Positions 42,401 through 54,418 of a stretch of 64,000 nt of DNA are shown one piece after another; position 1 is the stretch's first letter, and every line of letters begins with the position of its first letter. The notes beneath the pieces were generated by a model. The model saw only the letters and a list, made by a program, of their open reading frames with translations, did no database searches and had not been told where the DNA came from. The DNA comes from Armigeres subalbatus (Eukaryota; Arthropoda; Insecta; Diptera; Culicidae), in contig NC_085141.1 of assembly GCF_024139115.2 (NCBI RefSeq), positions 366,764,759-366,828,758 on the forward strand. The letters run 5' to 3'. Position numbers and translations under genes: made by a program.

Positions 42401-45400
42401 GAATTTCCTTGGGAAATTTTTCGAATTTCTTTGGAAATTCTTCGACTTTTTGGGAAATTCTTCGAATTTCTTGGGAAATTCTTCGAATTTCGAAATTCTT
42501 CGAATTTCCTTGGGAAATTCTTCGAATTTCCTTTGGGAAATTTTCGAATTTGGGAAATTTTTCGAATTTCCTGGGAAATTTTTCGAATTTCCTTGGGAAA
42601 TTATTCCGAATTTGGGAAATTCCTTCTGAATTTCTTGAAATTCTTTCGAATTTTGGGAAATTTCTTCGAGATTTCGGGAAATTTTTCGAGATTGGAAATT
42701 TTTTCGACTTCTTGGGAAATTCTTCGAATTTCCTTGGAAATTTTTTCGAATTTCTTTGGGAAATTCTTCGAATTTCCTTGGGAAATTTTCGAATTTCTTT
42801 TGAAATTTCTTCGAATTTCTTTGGGAAATTCTTCGAATTCTCAGAAATTCTTCGAATTTGGGAAATTCTTCGAATTTCTTGGGAAATTCTTCAATTTTTG
42901 AGACTGAATTTCCTTGGGAAATGAATTTCCTTAAATTCGAATTTTTGAAATTCTTCGAATTTCCTTGGAATCGACTTTCCTCGAAATTCTTCGATTTCTT
43001 GGGAAATTCTTCGAATTTTGGAAATTTCTGAATTTCTTGGAAATTCTTCGAATTTCCTTGGGAAATTTCTTCTGAATTTCTTGGGAAATTTTCGAATTTC
43101 AGTTGGGAAATTCTTCGAATTGAATCCTTCGAAATTGAATTTTGGGAAATTCCTTCGAATTTCTTTGGGAAATTCTTCGAATTTCTTTGGAAATTAATTT
43201 CGGGAAATTCCTCGAACTTCCTTTAGAAATTTTTCTGACTTTATTGGAAATTCTTCGAATTTCTGGGAAATTCTTCGAATTTCCTTGGGAAATTCCTTCT
43301 GAATTTCCTTGGGAAATTTTCGAATTTGGGGAAATTCTTCGAATTTTTAGAAAATTCCTTCGAATTTCTTTAGAAATTTCTTCGAATTCTCCTTGGAAAT
43401 TTCTTTTCGAATTTCCTTCGAAATTCTTCGAATTTTGGGAAATTTCTTTGAAATTTCTTCGAATTTCTTGGGAAATTCTTCTCGAATTTCCTTTTGGGAA
43501 ATTCTTCGAATTTCCTTTGGGAAATTCTTCGAATTTCCTTGGGAAATTTTCGACTTTCCTTGGGAAATTTCTTCGATTTTCCTTAGAAATTCTTCGAATT
43601 TCTTGGGAAATTTCTTCGAATTTCCTTTGGAAATTCTCGAATTTCCTTGGGAAATTCTTCGACTTTTGAAAATTTCCTTCAATTTCCTTGGGAAATTTCT
43701 TCGAATTTCCTTTGGAAATTTCTTCGAATTTTTTCGGGGAATTCCTTCGAATTTCCTCGGGAAATTCTCGAATTTCTTGGGAAATTCTTCTGAATTTCCT
43801 TTTGGAAATCTTCGAATTTCCTTCGACTTTTCTGAATTTCTGGGAAATTCTTCGAATTTCTTTGGGAAATTCTTCGAATTTCGGGAAATTCTTCGAATTT
43901 CCTTGGGAAATTCCTTCGAATTTTTTTGAAATTCTCTGAATTTCTTTTAAAACTCGAATTTCCTTTGGGAAGATTTCTTCTAATTTTAAATTCTTCGAAT
44001 TTCTAGGGAAATTCCTTCGAATTTCTTTTGGAAATTCCTTTCGAATTTCCTTGGAAATCTTCGATTTTCCTTGGAAAATTCTTCAAATTTCCTTGGGAAA
44101 TTCTTCGAATTTCCCTTGAAATTCCTTCGAATTTTGGGAAATTCTTCGAATTTCCTTTGGGAAATTTCTTCGAATTTCCCTTGGGAAATTCCTCCGAATT
44201 TCTTTTGGGAAATTCCTTCTGAATTTCCTTGGGAAATCTTTTTCTGAATTTCCTTGGGAAATTCCTTCGACTCTCCTTTGGAAATTTTTCGAATTTCCTT
44301 TGGAAATTCTTCGAATTTTTTGGGAAATTTTCGACTTCTTTGAAATTCTTCGAATTTCCTTGGAATTTTCGAATTTCAAATTTTCGAATTTCCTTTGGGA
44401 AATTCCTTCGAATTTCCTTTTTGAAATTTCTTTCGAATTTCCTTGGGAAATTTTCTGAATTCTTTGGGAAATTCTTCGAATTTTGGGAAATTCTTCGAAT
44501 TTCCTTGGAAATTTTCGAATTTCCTTGGGAAATTTCGACCTTTTAAATTGAATTTTTGGAAATTCTTTTCGAACTCTTCCTTGGAAATTCTTCTGAATTT
44601 TGGGAAATTCCTTCGAATTTCCTTCTTGGGAAATTCCTTCGAATTTCGGGAAATTCTTCGAATTTCCTTGAAATTCCTTCGAATTTCCTTGGGAAATTCC
44701 TTCGAATTTCCTTGGGAAATTCCTTCGAATTTCTTTTGGGAAATTCCTTCTCCGAATTTCCTTGGGAAATCTTCGAATTCCTTAGAAATCCTTCTGAATT
44801 TTGGAAAATTCCTTCGAATTTTGGGAAAATTTTCTGAATTTCTTTGGGAAATTTCTTTCGAATTTCCTTTGGAAATTCCTTCTTTAATTTCCTTTTTGGG
44901 AAATTCCTTCGAATTTCCTTTAAAATTTTCTGAATTTCTTTTAGGAAATTCTTCTGAATTTTCGACTTCAGAAATTCTCACTTTGGGAAATTTTCTGAAT
45001 TCTTAAATTTCGATTTTGGGAAATTCTTCGACTTTTCCTTGAGAAATTCTTACGAATTTCCTTGGGAAATTCCTCCGAATTTTCTTGGTAATTTTCAATT
45101 TCAAATCAAATTTCCTTTGGAAATATTTTGAATTTCTTGAAATTTCTTCAATTCTTCGAATTTCCTTGGGAAATTCTTCAAATTTCCTTGGGAAATTTTT
45201 CTGAATTTGGGAAATTCCTTTCGAATTTCCTTGGGAAATTCTTCGAACCCCTTTCTTATGAAATTCTTCGAATTTCCTTGTGAAATTTTCGAATTTACTT
45301 GAAATTCTTCGAATTCTCTTTGGATTGAATTCTTCGAATTTTTTTGGGAAATTGTTACCGAATTTCTTGGGAAATTCATTCGAATTTCCTTAGAAATTCT

Positions 45401-45560
45401 TCGAATTTTGGAAATACCTAATTCCCTTTGGAAAATTCCTATCGAATTTCTCTTGGAAATTTCCTTTCGTATTTCCTTGGGAAATTCTTTCGAATTTCTT
45501 TGGAACCTCTTTCGACTTCTTGGAAATTTCGAATTTCTTAGAAATTTCGAATTTCTCTGA
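39495..45560. repeat. 6-kb minisatellite of about 22-bp dyad units
   Basis: Continuous repetition of TTTCCTTGGGAAATTCTTCGAA and variants, some 270-280 units. The unit core is a near-palindrome (GGAAATTC, 3-base spacer, GAATTTCC). Left of about 41,900 most units read TTCCGAATTT or TTCCGACTT; to the right TTCGAATTT dominates. Unit length wobbles by 1-4 bases at the T, C and G runs. Phe-rich ORFs up to 320 codons on the plus strand and Lys/Arg-rich ones on the minus strand are produced by the array and shift frame at unit-length changes; none is a gene. Confidence 0.95.
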
Positions 45561-46349
45561 ATTTCCTGGCTAGAAGTTACGTATTGCTATGGCTGAGTAA
45601 AATGTGATGACAGCAGCTATCCGTAGGTGTATCCCTGCCATATAGCTGATACGCAACACTACGAGAACCTAGTTCTGCGTTGGTCCTCCACGAGCATTGT
45701 ACAGGTCTTGACCATAAGGATTATCATTTGGCCAGTCGGCCACACACAACGTATGAAAGACGAAGTTATCAACTTGAGCATCCCATCAACAAAAGGGGAG
45801 TTTAGAAACTCGTTCACAGGTCTCAAAAACTTTTGAGGGTTTTGACCACCCCGTCTAGGCTCAAACAAAATCAAATCAAGCTCGCCAACTGTTAAAAGTT
45901 GCTCCACATCTTCGTCAAATCGAAGCTTTTTGAGTAGGCAGAGTTAATGTTGAACAACATACTTTTGAGAGGTTCAGCCTAATAAATTATCAACTAAACC
46001 TAATTCCTCCTGATTTTAAAACTATTCATTAAATGTTTCGTTAAGCGGTCAACTGATGCACCAAAGTGGCTGTTGCTAACAGACCATTTCTTCACCTTAA
46101 ATTGGAAGGAAAAAAAGCTGATGTTTTGTTTAAGTATTGTTTTTGTAGAATAAATCATCAGTCTTTTAACCCTAATGTATATTAATAGGATATAATTAAT
46201 TAAAATCGCTCGATGTGTTACATGATGGTATCTAGATGCTCTAATTAAATCTACCAAGAGAAAAGGATTGGAATTCGTGGCGAGTGTTTGACTTAAAGTA
46301 TATCGAAGAGAACGGTTGAATGTTCTCTAATTCCAATAACTGCTCCATT
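45561..46349. other. Mixed sequence between the minisatellite and a LINE
   Basis: The minus strand at 45,659-45,907 contains KTCTMLVEDQRR, resembling the TWTMLVEDE motif of the RTE-like LINE C-terminus at 32.5 kb, so a short LINE scrap is likely. The rest is featureless. Confidence 0.35.
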
Positions 46350-49300
46350 CATTCTGCACCAAAGGGACGGTATGATGAGTCTTAAGGAGCCACTCCCTAC
46401 GGAATCCAAGTTTCAGTGGCTCGCGCTTCGAGCACACCACTCGATTACGCTAGGCGGCACAACTGTCAGTTGTTGTTGATTTGCTTTGCTTGATTCCGTG
46501 AGGAGTGATCCTAACATCTGCTGCGTTCTCAGGAGTACGAGGCTGCACGTTGATATTGATCTGCTCCAGGATGGCTCGATCAGTCTATTCTGTCGCTTAT
46601 CACGTCAGCGACAAACATCGCTGCAGTGTCTCTTCGTGAAGAGAGGTGTCAGGTGAATGCGGCTATTCGGTGTTCGTAGCGGGTAGGCGATAAGTGATCT
46701 GCCATGTAACGCCGAAGGGACAATTTAGGAACTGTCGCTGAACAGATTTCAATCTTTCGTACCATCTCGTCGTAGTGAGGAAAAATTCAGGGTTGACCGA
46801 ATACTGAAGGGTAGATCGACTTCAGACAACAGGATATATCAAAAAGTTTTTTTGCCATGCGGAAAATAGCCAGCGTTCTGTGCGCCTTTAGTGACTATAG
46901 TAAAATGTGCTGGCTAAACTGGAGCTAAAGTTGGGAATTTGGTAAAACAACTCCAAGGTCTTTTCACATAGTTATAGATCGATTATCTGTCTCAGTAACT
47001 GTACGAAAATATATTGCCGTTCTTTTTCCCTTGTAAAGATGGAGCCTGGTTTTCCAGGACTGATTACCTATACGATTGAGGTGCACCAGCTCGGCGAAAC
47101 TTGAAGCTGTTATTAAGATTGTGGTGAGTCATTAACGGATCGTACTTCGGAGCAACATTTTAGGTCGTCGGCATAAGATAAGCGTGATCCTTAATTACAA
47201 GATTTGGCGTCGTTAAAACTACAGGAGGAAAACCAACGAACCTAAATGGCTTCCTTGTGAATACCTGAAGTTGCAGAAGAATTGAAAAGAGTCTCCAATA
47301 GTAACCGTTAGTTTCATACTAAATAAGTGAGTGGTTCCAGCGTGCAGACTGCGGATACCCAGTCTGTCCAATTTTAAAGCGATAGCTATAGCAGATTCAG
47401 CTTGTCGAAGGCTACTGGATACTTACTTACTTCTGGATCTCTGTACATACCTCCGGTGGCAAAGGGCCGACTTGAAAGATTCGCCCATCCTGACGCGATG
47501 CCGCGATATCGCTTTAACCTGTTGCCAGGTTAATTTCGGTCGACTTCTTTATGTTCTTTATTGAGGCTTTCCGCATGATTGCTCTGGGTCTGCCTCTGCT
47601 GCGATGTCCGCCTGGGTTCCAGTCTAATGTCTTGCTTCAGATTTGTCTTCGCCCCACGTAGTATTGTCGCGACCCAGCCCCACTTCCGATCCCGAATTTG
47701 CGTGTTATTGATCTGTGCACAACGACGATGGAGCCTGTTGTTTGAGATCCAGTCTGTGAGGCCACAGGCCTGAATTATATACTCTCGCAGCATCTGTCTC
47801 ATGAAACACCGCATGCGTTGAGTGTCTCCACTGATACACGCCATCTTCGCTAGCGTATAACAGCACAGATTTCACGTTAGAGTTTGAAATTGCATTGTGT
47901 GCGTTCACTTATCTGCCTGTTCCAGATATTTAAACTCGCAAAGCGGCCCCTTGCTTTTTGGATCCGTGCGTTTATGTCGATCTTGGTACCGCTGATGCTA
48001 TTTGGATACCAAGATATTGGAAGCTTAACATTTCCACTGGTTGCCCGGCTACCTGTGGAAACTAAGGAGTCACCGTGTTTACATCCAACGATTTGTTTTT
48101 TGTTAAGTTGATACTAAACCTGCCGAGGAGGAGCGATCGGCAAGGTCGTTGAGCCATTATTCGGTATTAATCAGGCTACTGAAGGTCAGTGTAAATTACA
48201 TTGGTCTGTTCTCGATCTATCAGCACCTGTATGTACGGTGTAAGACATATAGAGGTTGAGGTTGTCGTAGAGCGTCCAGCGACTGAAGCCGTGTTAATCA
48301 ACGCTTAAATATTGTTTACAGTGATGCAAGCGGACCCAAGCACCACTATTAGATAGACTTTCAAAGTACGTACACTCCATGGTTACTGACTTCATGCTTG
48401 TTCCTTTTGTGGACAGGAAATTGTGAGCGCAAGCCTTCAGCAAGCTGGGAATTCTCCAGCAGAAAGTGATAGTTGGAACAGTTTTTGAAAAGGGCCGCAA
48501 GGTACTCGATGTTTTCGGAGGAACACAGATGGGATTGGGATACCTGTCGGGTCCAGGATTGTAGGAGGTTTTTAATTGGTTAGCAGCATCAACGATTGAT
48601 TGACATAGGCCCAAAATGATTTTGGATTAGATTTCAATTTGCGCTTGTGGGGAATAAAGTGAGTCTGAAAATAAACGATCATGATTCAGTGTTCTGTTTT
48701 TGAGGCGTGAACATGCAAATTATCCTTCGGTGTTCTGCGCTTGTTTTCTAAAAGGTAATGGAAGACGGATTTGCTTGGCTAGCGACAGCTCTGAATACCT
48801 TGTTGGTAGCGCAAAAAACAACGTTTACTTGTTCGCCTTATACAGATGGTTTAGGTAGTATATCGTCCTTTGAGCAGCGTTTTATGCTTCGTACTTCGTA
48901 AAGCAGCCGCTTCTTTGATTTCAATAGGCGGCTCCTCGGTTGGGTCATGGGATCCGTTGCTTCGTCCGAAACTCTCTTCGGAATCGGTCGTCATAATGGT
49001 GATATGAGTACGTTTGTGAAGGTATTAGTGCAGATTCTGGCGATGCGGTTCTCCCAGTTTAGGGATTACTATCCTTGTCTCAAGGTAGAGAGCAGATTAG
49101 TTGATGAACGGTAGTCAATGCTCTGAAGTCGTGGTAGACCGCTCGCGGGACAGGGCTTGAAATCACAGGAAGTTGGTTATCGAGGGTGGCGACTAGAGGA
49201 GGGTGAGCCACGATCTCACCAGCGAAATGGAGCACGGCAGATCGATGGAGCCACGTCTGGTAAGGTAACGAAAGCTAAAGATTCAAGAGTCTGTTGTTTC

Positions 49301-49960
49301 CTGCTGACCATCATTATTGATTTGCTTCACGTTGCTAGTGTAACCTGTCTTGCGGTCTGCGCGCCGGATGCATGGAATTCGGTCAGAGAAAGCTCATTAC
49401 CACAGGTTCTCCACGATATACCGGGCAAATTGAAATCGCCAAAATGATGATCTCGCTCGGTAGCGTGCGCTTACTTTAATTTCAGAAACCGATCGACAAT
49501 GAGTCCACATCTCCTTTGTCACGTGCGATCTGGTGGTAAGTATACTGCCAGATAAATAATTTGTGGTCTACTGTCGATTGTGCCGTCCATACTTCTCAAA
49601 CAGCTCCAGGAATATTCTTCAATCGGGCGAGTTTCTGCTTTGTGTCAGCTATACACGCCACTTAGTGGATTAACTGACTATTAGTCGTTGTGATCACATC
49701 GGGAATTACTTCGTACCCAATTGCGCCAAAGACTGAATATGATTTGTTCGTAGGTAGAGCCAAGTGTGAGAACGACGACGTCATAGAGCTCATCAGAGAT
49801 TGATAGGATTGCGTACTCATCGATGAGGTACTATTCATACCTAGAAATACTAGGAATAAGAGATCGGCGAAGACGCCATCTTGTTTCCAATCGAATTCCG
49901 TCAAAAAGTGGTTCGCTTCGACTTGTTTACTTTTTGCATCCATAAGAAGCAAGCAAAAGT
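46350..49960 (-). pseudogene. Decayed Jockey-like non-LTR retrotransposon
   Basis: Read on the minus strand the order of fragments is that of a whole ORF2. Endonuclease traces (a dispersed GDFNLP-like region, 49,950-49,100) come first. RT entry (ANQLKTSYNPGPDRYPN, 48,560; then pieces of the FP.HK..NK..V.NYRG block, 48,430-48,330) follows. The post-palm region and C-terminus (FRMAKKLF, then LIAYPLRTPNSRIHLTPLFT, about 46,850-46,600) come last. Stops and frameshifts occur every few dozen codons, so it is very old. A different LINE fragment sits inside at 47,420-47,910. The clade is inferred from fragment resemblance. Confidence 0.6.
47420..47910 (-). pseudogene. C-terminal fragment of another LINE inserted in the Jockey-like relic
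   Basis: Minus-strand ORF with LTDWISNNRLHRRCAQINNT, QIRDRKWGWVATILRGAKTN and SLNKEHKEVDRN. This is the typical 'LHRRC...I..RKW.W.GH.LR' end region of a LINE ORF2. It ends near 47,420 in CTTACTTACTT, possibly its tail. It is less decayed than the host element, consistent with later insertion. Confidence 0.65.
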
Positions 49961-50370
49961 TCAGCTGCTGCCAGTATTATTTTTACGATTTCTGCATTTT
50001 CATACGTGCATTTCGACAGTTTTTCAATCTCGCCGGTCTCTGATTATAGGTTGCTATTCATACCGCCTATATTCTGGTTGTTACACCGCAAGTGGCTCCA
50101 GGTAGCCTACCTATGCCTAGAACAGTAGGTAGAAGATAGCTGTTGGCATACCGTTTGTTTGGCTCACTTGTATCGTTTGTTGTTGCACTTCTGAAAGAGA
50201 AGATGATGTAGAGGAAGCATTGAATGAAAAAGTAAAAAACAACTTATATTGAGATAGTGAAAATTATTAGTGCTGTTTCTGAATTTTAAATTAATAGGAG
50301 GAAGGAAGAGGTAACATAAACTGGAGAATATTTTCGAACAAAGTAAAAGATTTCAATGTTTGTAGATAAA
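49961..50370. other. Gene-free stretch
   Basis: AT-rich; no exon, repeat or element boundary recognised. Confidence 0.4.
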
Positions 50371-50375
50371 TTGAT

Positions 50376-50431
50376 TTATAATTGAAATTTGTCATTTAAG
50401 GTTACATAGTACAATTGGCTCGGCACTGGAC
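50376..50431 (-). CDS. Candidate short last exon
   Basis: A strong acceptor (TTATTTTCTATTGCAG|G) on the minus strand precedes an open frame reading PVPSQLYYVTLNDKFQL to a stop at 50,376-50,378. It could be the 3' exon of the gene represented at 50,931-51,153, but a matching donor is not certain. Confidence 0.2.
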
Positions 50432-50576
50432 CTGCAATAGAAAATAATTATTATTCTGAACTATTACAAAGTAAAAATAGCATAAATGAAATGCGAGAAT
50501 CTAATAATGGTATTGTACACAGGAACGGAAGCTTTGTTGCAAACAAGGGCCGAGGAAGTGTGCAGAAAGGGTTGCA

Positions 50577-50769
50577 ATGAATTCTAAGGAAACTGTTGTT
50601 GTGGAAAGGGGAGGAACCAAATGTTGTAAGTTATTTAAAATATGAAATTGAGTTTCACAATAAAAAATATAAATTTGTTTTAGATGCTACCAAAAAGGAT
50701 CGCTTAAAAAAACTGGTTTCTATCCGAACACTGGTAGTAAATTGCAAATGTCAGCGCTGGACGTCGTGA
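50577..50769 (+). CDS. Candidate small two-exon gene (44 residues)
   Basis: ATG at 50,577 opens exon 1 (50,577-50,625, starting MNSKETVVVERGGTKC). A 58-nt intron, 50,626-50,683, has GTAAGTTATT at its start and TTTGTTTTAG at its end. Exon 2 continues in frame (YATKKDRLKKLVSIRTLVVN) to TGA at 50,767-50,769. The product is basic and unrecognised, without a signal peptide. The intron is what makes it believable; it may be the visible part of a longer transcript. Confidence 0.3.
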
Positions 50770-50930
50770 TGATTGTAAGAGGTTCAGATTAGCCACTCCG
50801 ACGGGCGAATACCGGACGAAGAGTCTAAAAGCGGACGTGTCCGGGATGATTTGATGGAACTGGGTAGTAAGTTTATTATCGTGCGGTCATCGTAATTGAC
50901 AGGAGGTTGCTGGTTTACGAAAAATGGCCG

Positions 50931-51153
50931 TTAGGAGTCGATGGAGGTCTCGTGAATGTAGTCGTATCTGCCGTCGAAGCTGATTCGGAAGATTCCCCAA
51001 GCCCCTTCTAACTTCAGGACCAGGTAGACTGTGCTGAACGCTGGATCGTAGCTCGCACTGGTGAGGACTAGGGGCTTCCAAAATGCTTTCGTCTGTGCGT
51101 CCTGGGTGGCATTGTGTATCGAATCGAATCCACCTGATTCGTACGTTTTGTAT
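50931..51153 (-). CDS. Candidate host exon, unrecognised protein
   Basis: Acceptor TTTTTGAATCAG|ATAC at 51,154 is followed on the minus strand by a 74-codon open frame with balanced, protein-like composition (ending around GRYDYIHETSIDS) and TAA at 50,931-50,933. The same frame stays open for another 48 codons past the TAA (RPFFVNQQPPVNYDD onward) to a TGA at 50,784. No domain is recognised. It may be a terminal exon, a readthrough case, or an exon with a mutation. Confidence 0.4.
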
Positions 51154-51159
51154 CTGATT

Positions 51160-53628
51160 CAAAAATTCGTGGTATTATGTATTTCCTCTCGACTTCATTC
51201 AGTCGCAGCAAAAGATTTCGAAATGGTGCTGTACTAGCTCAACGAGTATGTTCTGTCAAACGAAATGTAAAACGAGAGAGAATAAGAGATAGCTGTCTCG
51301 TAAGTTTAGTATGCTGCCCGCTGAGAGCACAACCTTCAGCGCATGGCGAATGTGAGTAAACAGAGAGAACAAGAGTATTTATCGTGTGTAGTCATGTTGC
51401 CTGTTGAAAGGCATCCTTTAGGACATGAATTAAGTCAAAGTTAATTTATAACAGCAAATTGTGTCAATGACTATTCGCAAAAGGAATATTATTTACTGAG
51501 CAGCTAACTCGATTAGAAAATTATGCCGATATGATATATGTTTTGTAAATTGAGATATTGACACAAATTTTAAGCTTTATGTTTACTCGAATTTGCATTA
51601 CAGATCCAATTTTCAGCTAAATAATTTAAAAGCAAGAAAGCTTCGAGCTTAGTTACTTTGATGTATCCATGTGTTTTTAGTTAAAGCACTTAAGGTTACT
51701 CTCTTTGGCGTTTTTATTCTTATTTTTATTTAACTTAACTATTTTAACGTAGATTTTAAAAGGTACACCATCGATTTTCGACGTCGTGACGTGATCGACG
51801 AAAACCGCCAGAAACAAAGATTTTAGTTGGAAGTCGTTTTTACGCGGATTTCGATAATTAGAGAGTAGTACTGTCTGGGAAAATCCTAGAAAGTAGGTAT
51901 ACAATAACATTGTTTCTCTAAGATACAAAATGAACCACTTACTTTCTTCCCTAAAGAAAGTAATAAAATAATTAAAAACTTTTAGTGAACAAATCGCCCT
52001 CGAACAACATCTCTCGAAAGCCAAAAGGTGATCGAGTCTTTCATTGACTTGAGCCGTTTTCCAGTGTGCTATCCAGTATCCATAATGCCAAAACTATCTC
52101 GTTATTTGTACTTCTCGAGCATACTGAACGAGAGTCGTCGAGATCGAATCGAAAGCTGCAATGCCAAACATATTCGACTCGATAGAATACGTCGAATCGA
52201 GATGCGCTAATGCCACATTCTGGTTGATGATAACACTCAAGCGAAAGTGTGCCAACGATAAAACTCCAATATTCGTTGAGAGTTAAATACAGTGATTTGT
52301 CACACATTAGGCAGGAGGAGTGGGTCATTGGGTTGATACTTTGCTTTAGTAGGGTAATTGTTCCATTTTCCATCTTACTGAACATATATGCATCTCATCA
52401 CAAAAACAAAGAAATGCATCAATTCGCTGTTGCTTATTTTTGCTAAAAATCTGTTGAAAAATCACAAAAATAAAGAATGAATCAAACCATTTTCATTGCT
52501 TTTTTTTCGTGGATGAATATCGAGCTTATGAAGGATGTTAGAGTGTAACTACTTACTTATGAGAGACCCCTGGATCTTAGGACACCCTCATAGAGCACCA
52601 CATGAAGTTGGATATTGGGAACGTTTGCTGAGTCAGGATTTGCCAGAAGCGAATTATGGCATGTCAGTATTACAGCATGGTAACACACACACAGAAGCGT
52701 TCACCAGCAGTTACGGGGAATTTCTGATCTTGGCATAAATCATGAACATAACAGAAGGTTTGTGATATGGTTCAACTGAAACAACTAACACTCACATCGA
52801 TCAGGAAACGAAATATGTAACAACTGAACTACTAGAGATTTAATTTTATTAAAACTTAGAGATCTTTTCTTGCGCCTTCGTACAGCCAAGCACTTACCCG
52901 GGGGACATGTAGTTCTTAGTACATTTAAAATACATTCTCTTTTTCTATCGCTTCTCGAGCCTTTTGTCCTACTTGTCTACATCTCAGCTTCTCGTATAGT
53001 ATAAATAAATACATCAACGCTTGCAGTATATTTGTCTGTGTCAGTTATTTCCTCAGTTATATTCTAGTTTACTATTACTTTTTCGATTTACCTTCGAATT
53101 TCAAATCTCGGAACACAAACGGTCAGCCATTGTCGTTTTGATTTTTTATTGCGAAATTACTTCGCTATAACTGTTAAGAATTGTGTGCATCACTATCGTC
53201 AAGTTAGTTTTAGCCATTTGTTTTGTTCTCTTGTTTGTTTTGGTTTACTTTTTGCTGATACGGTTTTCAGTCTCGTTTGAGTTTGCGTCTCGTCGCATTG
53301 CTGCAGTTTTATACAGCCGTTTATTCACTTGTTTGCACATTTTTTTGTTTTGCTTCGCTTTTGATTCCCTACTGGACAATGATCAATTGTTTTTTTTGTT
53401 TGCTTGCTCAAAACGTTTGCACTTTTGCTAATCGCTTTTAGGTTAGGACTTGATTTGGCCGCTACTTCGCTCATCTGGTCAGACATTCCAAGCGCGCTAG
53501 TTGTGGAGTTTTGTCTCACGTCAGCGTGTGAGTAGTAGCAGCGTTGGATGGCAAACGGACGAACTTGGTTGGGATGGCTGCTGCCTTCCATACAGCTTTA
53601 CTTAGATGTTGGTATGGCGTCACTTTGG
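51160..53628. other. AT-rich stretch, probably intron or intergenic
   Basis: ORFs to 115 codons (51,677-52,024, 52,041-52,385, both minus) show no recognisable motifs. The pyrimidine- and T-rich part at 52,950-53,450 has no clear function. Confidence 0.35.
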
Positions 53629-53688
53629 CTACAGCCTGCGGCATGGCAGGGTGACTTGATTCAGTTCGGATTTGTCTTCTTCTAGATC
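53629..53688 (-). CDS. Last coding exon of a compact minus-strand gene
   Basis: Acceptor TTTACTCTTTCGCAG|GATC lies at 53,689. The exon reads DLEEDKSELNQVTLPCRRL and stops at TAG, 53,629-53,631. It follows the exon at 54,240-54,355 in phase 0 across a 551-nt intron with GTAAGTG donor. Acidic then basic C-terminus; no known motif. Confidence 0.5.
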   Translation of the reverse strand, partial: DLEEDKSELNQVTLPCRRL

Positions 53689-54239
53689 CTGCGAAAGAGT
53701 AAATATATAAATATAAACGTTACAATGGATAGGTTAAGCCATATTTTCGATCGTGGCTCTGAATTAATTTCCAAAATCTGTTTATTCTAATTTTCAAGCA
53801 AACAAATTTTCGAATTTGAGAGAGCAGTCATACTCGTCGTTATAAATCGACAGGCAAGCCAGCCATCTCCTAAGCACCATCACGATCGGTGACCCTTTGC
53901 TGTTGAACCACAAATACGTATTGTGTATCCGTACAAAGTGTGATCGACATTTTCCAAAGATGGATACTAGAGAAACAGGCAAATTCTAACCAAATTCAAT
54001 AAGTAGTGTGCTGGGTCTATATAAAGACGCGTTACAATGCATCAATTAGTTAATAGATGAAACCTTAAAAGAAAGTTCTGTTCAAAGTCCCATTACGATG
54101 AAGCAGGAAACAAATTTAGTATTCCTTCAAACTCATAGCGCATAATATTCACCGGCCACGCCTACTCTAAAAGATCAGATCAACAGTTTTCGCCACCGCA
54201 AAGCAAGCAGTAAGCTCATAATATGTGAAAATCACTTAC

Positions 54240-54355
54240 TTTCTTCTCATAGATGATGAGCAACGTTCCTTCCTCCGCTGCAGGATCCGTTCCGCTCTTC
54301 GAACTCTTCGAAAACCGATCACCAGCGGCACGCTCATCGAAACGTCGTCCCGCAG
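54240..54355 (-). CDS. Exon of the compact minus-strand gene
   Basis: It runs from acceptor GTAACCCTAG|CTGCGG to donor GAGAAGAAA|GTAAGTG. It encodes AGRRFDERAAGDRFSKSSKS and ends EEGTLLIIYEKK. The 63-nt upstream intron (54,356-54,418) contains a consensus branch point, TACTAAC. The split codon (G|CT) keeps the frame with 54,419-54,595. Confidence 0.5.
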
Positions 54356-54418
54356 CTAGGGTTACTTCCAAATCAAAATGTTAGTATTCTTTCCACCTCG
54401 TAGCCAAGTCGCCGCTAC

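Noticed and set aside
40755..45006. Long Phe/Gly/Asn-rich ORFs (up to 320 codons) and Lys/Arg-rich reverse ORFs
   Set aside because: They are translations of the 22-bp minisatellite. Every unit-length change shifts the frame, several frames are open at once on both strands, and there is no domain, start context or codon bias.
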